The notes below the pieces were generated by a model. It saw only the letters and a program-made list of their open reading frames with translations, was not told the DNA's origin and searched no databases. This document shows, in pieces, positions 1 to 6,628 of a stretch of 11,198 bases of DNA. The translations under genes and the position numbers were made by a program. Every line of letters starts with the position of its first letter. The first letter of the stretch is position 1. The stretch spans positions 1 to 11,198 of the forward strand of contig DYPB01000070.1 in assembly GCA_020720185.1 (NCBI GenBank). The letters run 5' to 3'. Source of the DNA: Flavobacterium psychrophilum (GTDB taxonomy: Bacteria > Bacteroidota > Bacteroidia > Flavobacteriales > Flavobacteriaceae).

Positions 1-7
1 AAAAAAA

Positions 8-26
8 CTAATTTATAGAACCCACC
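8..26 (+). repeat. 19-bp leader repeat, copy 1
   Basis: This 19-bp sequence (CTAATTTATAGAACCCACC) recurs exactly at 5148-5166, in the same orientation, upstream of a different plus-strand gene. Here it lies 91 nt before the DUF1800 start codon. Just before both start codons there is also a similar A/C-rich stretch (98-117 here, 5199-5214 there). The sequence contains no recognisable promoter consensus. It may be a leader or regulatory element, or part of a dispersed family repeat; its function is unknown. Confidence 0.75.
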
Positions 27-117
27 TTAAACCTTTTCTTACTTTTACTGTCAAATAATAGATATATCATTTCAGGTTTAAACACCGAAAATAATTACCA
101 TTAACCATCAACTAATT

Positions 118-1776
118 ATGGCATCACTATTACCAAACACCGCAATTCTTGGCACAAAAAATGCTAGACATTTGTTGCGAAGAGCCTCGTTTAAATACAC
201 AAAAACGCTGATTACTCAATTTGCAGCATTGACTCCACAACAAGCATTAGATTTATTAGTTGCCAATGATCCACTATCAGTTGCATTGCCTTACGATCCA
301 TCAATTACTACAACCCCCGATGGATATTGGACCCAAGTAGCTGACCAAACACAATATGCTGGCACATCAGGGCGGAAGAAAATATTTGTTGCAGGTTGGT
401 GGTGGCACAATGCCATGCAATCGGCAACTTTAAAATTCAAATTATCACACTTTTTATCTACACGATTTACGGTCGAAAAATCTTCAAGTGTAGGAACATC
501 TGCCGATTTTTATGATCATCTCCGATTGATAAATTTCTATACTTATGGGAATTATAAAGAATTAGCCAAAAAAATGACCTTAGACAATTCAATGTTGATT
601 TACCTTAATAATACTTCCAATTCACGAACTTCACCCAATGAAAATTATGCCCGAGAGTTTTTAGAATTATTTACTATTGGAAAAGGTGCACAAATTGGTG
701 TGGGCGATTATACCACTTATACAGAAGCCGATGTGGTACAGGCCGCAAGGGTTTTAACAGGTTTTAAACGACAGGCTGATAGATTGAATATTGACACAAC
801 AACAGGAATCCCGAAAGGATATAATGTTTTTTCAAACCATCATAGAAGCCCAAAAACTTTTAGCCCAGCGTTTCAAAACACAGTTATTGCAGCTGCCACA
901 AATGCAGCAGGTATGGATGTTGAGTTAAATTCGTTTGTAGAAATGGTTTTTAACCAACAAGCCACAGCAAAAAATATTGTTAGAAAACTCTATATATATT
1001 TTGTAAAAAGCAATATAACAACCGAAGTTGAAACAGATATTATTACACCTTTGGCTAATGATTTATATACCAATGGTTATGAAATTTTGCCAATCGTTCG
1101 CAAATTATTAGAGAGCATGCATTTTTATGATTTGGATGATTCGAATGCTTTGGACGAAAATATTGGTGCCATAATCAAATCGCCTTTGCAACAAATTTCA
1201 GAAATTTGTAACTATTTGCAATGTACCATTCCAGATATAAATGGTACGGAAGCTAATAAATATGATTTTTATTATCGATTTTGGCGAAATTTTATTCACG
1301 AATCTTATATGGCGAGTTCAAATATGCAAGTATTTGACCCTGAAAATGTTGCAGGACACCCTGCTTATTATCAAGCCCCCGATTTTGATAAATCTTGGAT
1401 TGCCTCATCAACCATCATTGCCCGATACCGATTAGGAGAATCGCTTTTAGACGGTTTTAATAGAATAAGTGGTAATGCAAATATTTATGCGAAAATTCAA
1501 ATATCGTTAGTAATTAGAAATGGAGGATTGATTTCAAACGCATACGATGCCTTTACATTAGTGTCAGAACTTTGCAATGATTTATTTGCACAACAACCTG
1601 ATACAGATAGAATTAATTATTTTATGAATTCATTTCTCTTACAAGGATTAGACCCAGGATATTGGTACACGGCTTGGAATAATTATATAACAAACTCTAA
1701 TAGTTCGGTTGTAGAGCCAAGATTGAAAGAGTTGGTTAAAAATTTATTGAGAGCACCAGAAAGTCAGATATTTTAA
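118..1776 (+). CDS. DUF1800 domain-containing protein
   Basis: This 552-residue protein matches the DUF1800 family over its whole length. Family hallmarks visible are the N-terminal LLRRASF (19-25), the block NENYAREFLELFTIG (174-188), DVVQAARVLTGF (205-216), NIVRKLYIYFV (286-296) and IKSPLQ (353-358). The biochemical function of the family is not established. Its genes are commonly found next to DUF1501 genes, as here: the partner starts 60 bp downstream on the same strand, so co-transcription is likely. No signal peptide or membrane segment is visible at the N-terminus, which is odd given that the partner carries export signals. Either this protein is cytoplasmic or it travels with its partner. 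The ATG at 118 is chosen because the conserved LLRRASF block follows shortly after it. No TAnnTTTG promoter box was found in the 117 bp upstream. Confidence 0.9.
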   Translation: MASLLPNTAILGTKNARHLLRRASFKYTKTLITQFAALTPQQALDLLVANDPLSVALPYDPSITTTPDGYWTQVADQTQYAGTSGRKKIFVAGWWWHNAMQSATLKFKLSHFLSTRFTVEKSSSVGTSADFYDHLRLINFYTYGNYKELAKKMTLDNSMLIYLNNTSNSRTSPNENYAREFLELFTIGKGAQIGVGDYTTYTEADVVQAARVLTGFKRQADRLNIDTTTGIPKGYNVFSNHHRSPKTFSPAFQNTVIAAATNAAGMDVELNSFVEMVFNQQATAKNIVRKLYIYFVKSNITTEVETDIITPLANDLYTNGYEILPIVRKLLESMHFYDLDDSNALDENIGAIIKSPLQQISEICNYLQCTIPDINGTEANKYDFYYRFWRNFIHESYMASSNMQVFDPENVAGHPAYYQAPDFDKSWIASSTIIARYRLGESLLDGFNRISGNANIYAKIQISLVIRNGGLISNAYDAFTLVSELCNDLFAQQPDTDRINYFMNSFLLQGLDPGYWYTAWNNYITNSNSSVVEPRLKELVKNLLRAPESQIF

Positions 1777-1780
1777 TTTA

Positions 1781-1811
1781 ATTAAAAATTAAAAATTAAG
1801 AATTAAAAATT
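1781..1811 (+). repeat. 7-bp tandem repeat (ATTAAAA), about 4.4 copies
   Basis: Consecutive heptamers start at 1781, 1788, 1795 and 1802 and read ATTAAAA, with one A-to-G change at position 1800, followed by a partial copy ATT at 1809-1811. The array begins 4 bp after the DUF1800 stop codon and ends 25 bp before the DUF1501 start. It fills much of the intergenic spacer. Such an array could change length by replication slippage. Confidence 0.85.
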
Positions 1812-1836
1812 TTCTAATTTATAAAAATATATTTCA

Positions 1837-3474
1837 ATGAAAAGAAGAAACTTTATCAAACTATCTGCAACGGCATCAGCATTAACGCTTTTGCCAACCG
1901 AAGTTTTTGCCCTTTTTAAATCGGCAGGAATGACCTCTTGCCCAAATATTAATAACAAAAAATTGGTTTTGATACAATTGGCTGGAGCCAATGACGGGCT
2001 AAATACTTTGGTTCCAGTGAATCAATACGGTACTTATGCCACTTTGCGACCAACCATAAAATTGAATAATATTGGCACAACCAATGGGTTAATTCAATTA
2101 GATTCAACTTTACCTTTGGCAGATCAAGTTGGTTTGCACCCCTCAATGACGGGTTTCAAAAGTTTATACGATGCTGGTTTAATGCGAGTTATACAAGGAG
2201 TTGGATATCCATCTCAAGACAAATCGCATTTCAAATCGACCGACTTATATTTTACAGGTGGAGATGGAACGGCAGCAAATAACAATATACAAAGCGGTTG
2301 GATTGGTCGGTTTTTAGAAAATTATTATGCAAATTTCTTAACCGCAAATTTCCCATTGGGTATCCAATTGGGCAGTAGCGAAAACTCATTAGGATTTCAT
2401 GGCGTGGTAGAACACGGTATGTCGATGAATATGAACGGACAAGATAGTGCTGGGTTTTATTCAGTAATAAATGGATTAGGTGGCGTGGCTCCAACCAATA
2501 TTCCAACCTCAGAATATAACGATTTGATACAATTTATTTTAAACAGCGATAGTTCAACAAGTGTATATGCCAACTCCATTTCAACTGCCTTTAATGCAGG
2601 TACAAACTCGGTCTCTTACCCTAATACTGGTTTGGCAAATCAACTAAAATCGGTTGCCAAATTCATTTCTGGAGGGTTACAGACCAAAGTTTATTTAGTA
2701 AAAATTACAGGTTTTGACACCCACGATTTACAAGTGGCAGCAGCATCTACAACCCATCTTGGCACGCACGCTAATTTATTGGCTGAACTTTCTGATGCGG
2801 TAACTACCTTTATTACAGATATGAATAATCAAACACTTGGCGACGAAGTGTTGGCGGTAACTTTTTCTGAATTTGGACGAAAAGCAGGTGAAAATGCAGG
2901 ATTAGGAACCGACCACGGTGAGGTTTCTCCTATGTTTGTTTTCGGTTCTTCGATGGCGGCTGGAGTTTCTGGTACAAACATCAATTTGAGTGAAGCCGTT
3001 TCTACAAATAATTATCAAGTTCAAACCTTTCAACACGATTATAGAAGAGTTTTTAGCACGATTTTGCAAGATTGGTTTGGGGTTTCGAACCCAACATTAG
3101 ATTTATCTTTTTATAATTATACTACAAATTCTGGTTATTCAGCAAACAAATTAAATCCATTTTTGAAATCAACTGCTTTGGTGCCAACAAGTTGTTATTC
3201 CGATGCAGTTTTAGGTACGAATAATTTTGAATCTACGAATGATATTGTAATTTTTCCTAATCCAACTTCTGAAATTATTACTATCAATGCTGTTGATACT
3301 ATCAATGCCGTGGCTGTTTATTCTATTGATGGCAGATTGGTTGCCACCTACCGAAACCCACAAACGAGCAATCAATTTATTATCGGCGTTCAAGATTTTT
3401 CTGTTGGAATTTATAATTTTAATGTAACAACCGATACAGGAAATTTTAGTAAAAAAGTGATTGTTAGACGATAA
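1837..3474 (+). CDS. DUF1501 domain-containing protein with T9SS type A sorting domain
   Basis: This 545-residue protein belongs to DUF1501, a family placed in the alkaline phosphatase/sulfatase superfamily; the substrate is unknown. The N-terminus has a twin-arginine-like signal, KRRNFIK (2-8), followed by a hydrophobic stretch to about residue 27. Family motifs are AGANDGLNT (49-57), HPS (101-103), FDTHD (293-297), EFGR (345-348) and GTDHG (357-361); the Asp/His clusters are candidate metal ligands. Residues about 467-545 form a T9SS C-terminal sorting domain, with FPNPTSE at 473-479 and the basic end KKVIVRR. The protein is therefore predicted to be exported and then secreted or anchored at the surface. 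Only two cysteines occur, C35 and C453, flanking the enzymatic domain. It lies just downstream of DUF1800 and is probably in the same operon. It ends convergently, 45 bp from the GAF gene. Confidence 0.92.
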   Translation: MKRRNFIKLSATASALTLLPTEVFALFKSAGMTSCPNINNKKLVLIQLAGANDGLNTLVPVNQYGTYATLRPTIKLNNIGTTNGLIQLDSTLPLADQVGLHPSMTGFKSLYDAGLMRVIQGVGYPSQDKSHFKSTDLYFTGGDGTAANNNIQSGWIGRFLENYYANFLTANFPLGIQLGSSENSLGFHGVVEHGMSMNMNGQDSAGFYSVINGLGGVAPTNIPTSEYNDLIQFILNSDSSTSVYANSISTAFNAGTNSVSYPNTGLANQLKSVAKFISGGLQTKVYLVKITGFDTHDLQVAAASTTHLGTHANLLAELSDAVTTFITDMNNQTLGDEVLAVTFSEFGRKAGENAGLGTDHGEVSPMFVFGSSMAAGVSGTNINLSEAVSTNNYQVQTFQHDYRRVFSTILQDWFGVSNPTLDLSFYNYTTNSGYSANKLNPFLKSTALVPTSCYSDAVLGTNNFESTNDIVIFPNPTSEIITINAVDTINAVAVYSIDGRLVATYRNPQTSNQFIIGVQDFSVGIYNFNVTTDTGNFSKKVIVRR

Positions 3475-3519
3475 TTTTCAAAATAATATGCTTGTAATTA
3501 ATCTCTTATATATTAGAAA

Positions 3520-3978
3520 TTAGTCAAAATTTTTTGCAACTGCCTCACACACGAACTCTAAAAATCTTTCGTCATCGGCAGTAAATGGATTTAAAAAATG
3601 GCTATCGATATCTATTTGTCCGATATTTTTTCCGTTTACAAAAAGTGGTACTACAATTTCTGATTTTACAGTAAAACTACAAGCAATATAATTATCTTGT
3701 GCCGAAACATCTGGAACTACAAAATTCTGGTCCGAAACAGCAACTTGTCCACAAATTCCTTTGCCAAACGGAATAACAGTATGGTCAGTAGCCGCACCCG
3801 AATAAGGTCCTAAATGCAAGGTCTTACTATCGTGATTGGCAAAATAAAACCCAACCCAATCATAATAGGCTACATTTTCTTTCAGATAATTACATATTTC
3901 AGATAATTTCTCATCTATTGATAGACCATTATTGGTAGTAATAGTAACAATTCTCGGCTTTAAGGTTTCAAAATTCAT
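3520..3978 (-). CDS. GAF domain protein, free methionine-(R)-sulfoxide reductase-like
   Basis: This 152-residue single-GAF protein has the length and motif order of the fRMsr (YebR/MsrC) family, which reduces free methionine-(R)-sulfoxide in the cytoplasm. Visible motifs are YDWVGFYF (39-46), PFGKGICG (70-77), the catalytic-cysteine motif YIACSF (97-102), SEIVVPLF (106-113) and IGQIDIDS (119-126). C100 aligns with the catalytic Cys118 of the E. coli enzyme and C76 with Cys94. The third cysteine (E. coli Cys84) is replaced by H66, so only one resolving cysteine is left. It may be an active two-cysteine variant or a GAF protein with altered function. The gene is divergent from xrtF, with 71 bp between the start codons, and has its own -7 box at 3997-4004. 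No SD sequence is evident. Confidence 0.85.
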   Translation of the reverse strand: MNFETLKPRIVTITTNNGLSIDEKLSEICNYLKENVAYYDWVGFYFANHDSKTLHLGPYSGAATDHTVIPFGKGICGQVAVSDQNFVVPDVSAQDNYIACSFTVKSEIVVPLFVNGKNIGQIDIDSHFLNPFTADDERFLEFVCEAVAKNFD

Positions 3979-3996
3979 AATTAATTTTATTTTTTA

Positions 3997-4004
3997 CAAA
4001 AGTA
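3997..4004 (-). promoter_or_regulatory. Predicted -7 promoter element of the GAF gene
   Basis: On the minus strand this reads TACTTTTG, an exact match to the Bacteroidota -7 consensus TAnnTTTG. It ends 18 nt before the ATG, which fits a short leader. No convincing -33 TTTG lies at the usual distance upstream. Confidence 0.55.
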
Positions 4005-4028
4005 TGAGTAGCAATTTGATTTTTTGCA

Positions 4029-4036
4029 TAAATTTG
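4029..4036 (+). promoter_or_regulatory. Predicted -7 promoter element of xrtF
   Basis: TAAATTTG matches the Bacteroidota consensus TAnnTTTG exactly and ends 13 nt before the TTG start codon of xrtF. A TTTG at 4015-4018 is only 10 nt upstream, too close for a canonical -33 element. The implied transcript would have a very short leader. Confidence 0.5.
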
Positions 4037-4049
4037 AAAAAAAATTACT

Positions 4050-4601
4050 TTGAAGAAATATTTTAACCTATACAAACCTTTTTTGCTTTTTTTAGCAAAA
4101 TTTCTAATCTCCTATTTGGTGCTAACGGTTATATACCAATCCTATCTCAATCGGTTTGATAAACAAACTTTTGAGACCGATAGTTTTACAATAATAGTTG
4201 CCCATCAAACCGCTGATTTATTACAATTATTTAACGCCAATACCCATACTGAACCCAGTAAAACCGAACCTTGTATGAATTTTTATTACAATAATAAATT
4301 TTCGAGCAGAATAATAGAAGGTTGCAATGCCATAAGCGTTATGATTTTATTTACAGCTTTTGTAATAGCTTTTTCAGGAAGAATAAAGCACACCATTTTA
4401 TATATTTTAGCAGGTGTTTTCTTAATCCATTTTATGAATATAGTCCGAATTACCTTGCTAAATGTTGCCTCGTTTCATTATCCTCAATATGATGTTTTGC
4501 TCCACGATATTATTTTTCCTTTGTTTATTTACGGAGTAGTTTTTATTTTATGGATAATTTGGATAAATAAATTCTCTAAATATGCTAAAAAAAATGTTTA
4601 A
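4050..4601 (+). CDS. xrtF: Exosortase family protein XrtF
   Basis: This 183-residue polytopic membrane protein has the three conserved exosortase/archaeosortase residues: Cys92 in EGCNAIS (90-96), Arg133 in NIVRIT (130-135) and His152 in LLHDIIFP (150-157). Hydrophobic segments lie at about 11-30, 94-109, 115-138 and 153-173. Exosortases are integral membrane transpeptidases that process C-terminal sorting signals of exported proteins. XrtF is the short form found in flavobacteria, and its substrate is not known to me. An in-frame TGA at 4035-4037 leaves the TTG at 4050 as the only conventional start before the first membrane segment, so a TTG start is well supported. The next gene overlaps by 20 nt and is the known partner of this family, which strengthens the assignment. 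Confidence 0.93.
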   Translation: MKKYFNLYKPFLLFLAKFLISYLVLTVIYQSYLNRFDKQTFETDSFTIIVAHQTADLLQLFNANTHTEPSKTEPCMNFYYNNKFSSRIIEGCNAISVMILFTAFVIAFSGRIKHTILYILAGVFLIHFMNIVRITLLNVASFHYPQYDVLLHDIIFPLFIYGVVFILWIIWINKFSKYAKKNV

Positions 4602-5022
4602 AAACATAGCACAAATTTTAATCCTTTCAACCCTAATTTTATTATTGATTAGTGTCCGTTTGTTAGAAAATCAACTCTTTTATGACCCTTTTTTAATCTT
4701 TTTTAAAAGCAGTTCCTCTACAAATGCTCTGCCTATTGTTGATGTCCTAAAACTATTCTTCTCCTATCTTTTCAGATATTTTTTAAACACCATAATTTCA
4801 TTGTTAATAATATATATATTGTTTAAAAACAAGGGTTTAATAAAATTTACAAGCTTTCTATACCTTATCTTTTTTATAGTTTTAATAAGCTTATTTTTCA
4901 TAGTTTATCAATATTTTGCACAAACGAATAAAATGACACTTTTCTACATTCGACGATTTTTAATCCAACCCGTCTTCCTATTATTATTCATTCCTGCATT
5001 TTATTTTCAGAAAAAAAATTAG
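4582..5022 (+). CDS. Exosortase F system-associated membrane protein
   Basis: This 146-residue, very hydrophobic protein has predicted membrane segments at about 8-26, 66-81, 89-110 and 126-142. It matches the small family that accompanies xrtF in flavobacteria. Recognisable blocks are RLLENQLFYDPFLIFF (26-41), FRYFLNTIISL (64-74) and FYIRRFLIQPV (121-131), followed by a hydrophobic end LLLFIPAFYFQK. No catalytic function is known. A partner role for XrtF in the inner membrane is inferred from constant co-occurrence. The start overlaps the end of xrtF by 20 nt. An alternative ATG at 4594 would give an 8-nt overlap and remove four residues. Either way translation is probably coupled to xrtF. 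A stem-loop terminator follows at 5041-5072. Confidence 0.88.
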   Translation: MLKKMFKNIAQILILSTLILLLISVRLLENQLFYDPFLIFFKSSSSTNALPIVDVLKLFFSYLFRYFLNTIISLLIIYILFKNKGLIKFTSFLYLIFFIVLISLFFIVYQYFAQTNKMTLFYIRRFLIQPVFLLLFIPAFYFQKKN

Positions 5023-5040
5023 AATAAAAATAAAAGATTT

Positions 5041-5072
5041 ATCTTGCCAAACGAAAAATTAGCAAGATTTTT
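5041..5072 (+). terminator. Predicted rho-independent terminator after the xrtF operon
   Basis: A perfect 7-bp inverted repeat, ATCTTGC (5041-5047) and GCAAGAT (5062-5068), encloses a 14-nt loop and runs into five T residues (5068-5072). It lies 18 bp after the stop codon of the exosortase F-associated gene. The stem is short for a terminator, but its position and T-tract fit. Confidence 0.6.
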
Positions 5073-5147
5073 AAACAAATCATTTCAGTTTTTCAGAAGC
5101 ATTATATGTAAAAATCTATTCAAAATAATTCCAAAAATAGCTATCAG

Positions 5148-5166
5148 CTAATTTATAGAACCCACC
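5148..5166 (+). repeat. 19-bp leader repeat, copy 2
   Basis: Identical over 19 bp to positions 8-26. It lies between the xrtF operon terminator and the LacI-type regulator gene, ending 48 nt before that gene's ATG. After one mismatch both copies continue with TAA. The 5167-5214 stretch is AT-rich with no TAnnTTTG box, so this repeat is the only distinctive element in the leader. Confidence 0.75.
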
Positions 5167-5214
5167 ATAATTTAATAACGATTTTTATAACTACAAAAAA
5201 TAACAACTCAACTT

Positions 5215-6240
5215 ATGAAAACAAAAGCAACACTAAAAAATATCGCAAAAGAATTAAATGTATCGGTATCAACCGTTTCAAAATCATTGAATAACAGTGC
5301 GGAAATTAGCGATTTAACAAAAAAAAGAGTACAAGAATATGCAAAATTAAAAAACTACAAACCTAATTTAACCGCCTTAAACCTAAAAAACCAAAATACA
5401 AAAACAATAGGAGTAATAATACCAAACATCCTAAACTCATTCTTTGCCAAAGTATTTTCAGGAATTGAAAAAACTGCCGAAGCTAAAGGATACAATCTAA
5501 TAACCTGCATATCAAACGAATCGATTGTCAAAGAAATACACGCATTAAATATATTAAGTAATGGAACAATCGACGGGTTTATACTCTCAATATCTGAAGA
5601 AGCACAGAAATTACAACAATTTGACCACTTCAAATCGATTCTAAAAGATGACATTCCAATAGTAATGTTCGACAGAATTGCCGACGAAATTAACTGCGAT
5701 AAAGTAATAGTAGATGATTACGAATCGGCAATAAACGCTACCAATTTTCTAATACAATCAGGCAGTAAAAAAATAGCAATATGCTCGTCAATAAATAACT
5801 TAAGTGTAGGGAAATTAAGAACAAACGGATACCTAAAAGCATTAGAAAATCATCAAATAAAAGCAGATGAAAACCTAATGATTCTAACTGAAAATGAAAA
5901 TGATTTTGACCCAAAAGCCAACAAATTATTAAAAGAAAATAGAGTAGATGCCATATTTGCCATTGATGAATATACTGCAACGGCAGTATTAAAAATGAGC
6001 CTAAAACAAGGCTATAAAATTCCAAATGATTTACAAATAATAGGATTTGCAGACGGGATTTGGTCTCGACGAATGACTCCAAGTTTATCAACCGTAAGCC
6101 AACACGGTCCAGAAATTGGAGAGGTAGCGGCTAATTTATTAATAACAAGATTAGAATCAAAAAATAACGAAAATTGGAAACCCAAAACAATAGTTATTAA
6201 AACCGAATTGCGGTATCGAGACTCGACCAAAAAAAACTAG
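5215..6240 (+). CDS. LacI family DNA-binding transcriptional regulator
   Basis: This 341-residue protein has the standard LacI/GalR length and layout. The N-terminal helix-turn-helix is at 7-26 (LKNIAKELNVSVSTVSKSLN). It is followed by YKPN (48-51) and the hinge helix, with Leu57 in the position of the minor-groove-inserting leucine. From about residue 63 (TKTIGVIIPNILNSFF) to the end is the periplasmic-binding-protein-like effector domain, including IPIVMFDRI (147-155), DYESA (168-172), GFADGIWSRRMTPSLSTVSQ (277-296) and a terminal ELRYRDST. Such proteins usually respond to a sugar or nucleoside, but no sugar-uptake or catabolic gene is in the window, so the target is unknown. The gene ends convergently on the holin-family gene, with a 4-bp overlap at a CTAG palindrome. 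Confidence 0.95.
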   Translation: MKTKATLKNIAKELNVSVSTVSKSLNNSAEISDLTKKRVQEYAKLKNYKPNLTALNLKNQNTKTIGVIIPNILNSFFAKVFSGIEKTAEAKGYNLITCISNESIVKEIHALNILSNGTIDGFILSISEEAQKLQQFDHFKSILKDDIPIVMFDRIADEINCDKVIVDDYESAINATNFLIQSGSKKIAICSSINNLSVGKLRTNGYLKALENHQIKADENLMILTENENDFDPKANKLLKENRVDAIFAIDEYTATAVLKMSLKQGYKIPNDLQIIGFADGIWSRRMTPSLSTVSQHGPEIGEVAANLLITRLESKNNENWKPKTIVIKTELRYRDSTKKN

Positions 6241-6593
6241 TTTCGTCTTCTGTCATCCTTAATCAAACGATACATCAATGCCTGCGATACAGACAAAATA
6301 ATACTAAACCACAAAGCCGTCCAAAAACCAGCAACCTGAAAACCATCAATTAAATTTGAACAAATTAGTATCATTATTGCATTGATAATAAGCAAGAAAA
6401 GTCCCAAAGTGAAAAGCGTTATAGGAATGGTAAAGAAAATAATTATTGGTTTTACAAAAACATTAAGCAAACCCAAAACTGCTGCCACAATTATAGAGGT
6501 TTTTATACCCTCATCAAGCCGAACACCGTCCATAAACCGTGCAATTATCATTACTAAAACTGCCGTAATAAATATTTTTAATATTGTTTTCAT
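6237..6593 (-). CDS. Phage holin family membrane protein (PF04020 type)
   Basis: This 118-residue protein has four hydrophobic segments at about 3-20, 32-46, 49-79 and 89-107 and a basic C-terminus (DDRRRN). It fits the small 'phage holin family 4' / YvlD-like membrane protein family. The central block GLLNVFVKPIIIFFTIPITL (41-60), the following TLGLFLLIINAIM, and DGFQVAGFWTALW (83-95) are typical. Despite the family name these genes are usually ordinary chromosomal genes, and no phage gene is nearby. The function is unknown. It lies 35 bp downstream of the MBL-fold gene on the same strand, yet has its own -7 box at 6610-6617. Its TAG stop uses the same CTAG as the convergent regulator gene. 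Confidence 0.9.
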   Translation of the reverse strand: MKTILKIFITAVLVMIIARFMDGVRLDEGIKTSIIVAAVLGLLNVFVKPIIIFFTIPITLFTLGLFLLIINAIMILICSNLIDGFQVAGFWTALWFSIILSVSQALMYRLIKDDRRRN

Positions 6594-6609
6594 CTGTTTC
6601 TTTTAATTA

Positions 6610-6617
6610 CAAAAATA
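6610..6617 (-). promoter_or_regulatory. Predicted -7 promoter element of the holin-family gene
   Basis: On the minus strand this reads TATTTTTG, matching TAnnTTTG, and ends 16 nt before the ATG. It suggests the small membrane protein gene can be transcribed separately from pgk and the MBL gene. No clear -33 element is visible, and in such AT-rich DNA a chance match is possible. Confidence 0.4.
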
Positions 6618-6628
6618 TTTAAAATTTT

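Noticed and set aside
18-24. GAAC core of the 19-bp repeat as an ECF sigma factor -35 element
   Set aside because: The sequences about 16 nt downstream of the two copies are not alike, so no shared -10 element supports it.
3475-3519. Possible terminator between the convergent DUF1501 and GAF genes
   Set aside because: No stem with adjacent T-tract could be found in the 45-bp gap.
5215-6240. LacI-type regulator controlling the neighbouring genes
   Set aside because: No sugar catabolic or uptake gene is adjacent, and no clear operator palindrome was found in its own leader; the target cannot be assigned.
6237-6593. Prophage remnant suggested by the 'phage holin' family name
   Set aside because: No other phage gene, integrase or attachment site is visible, and this family is common in ordinary bacterial chromosomes.
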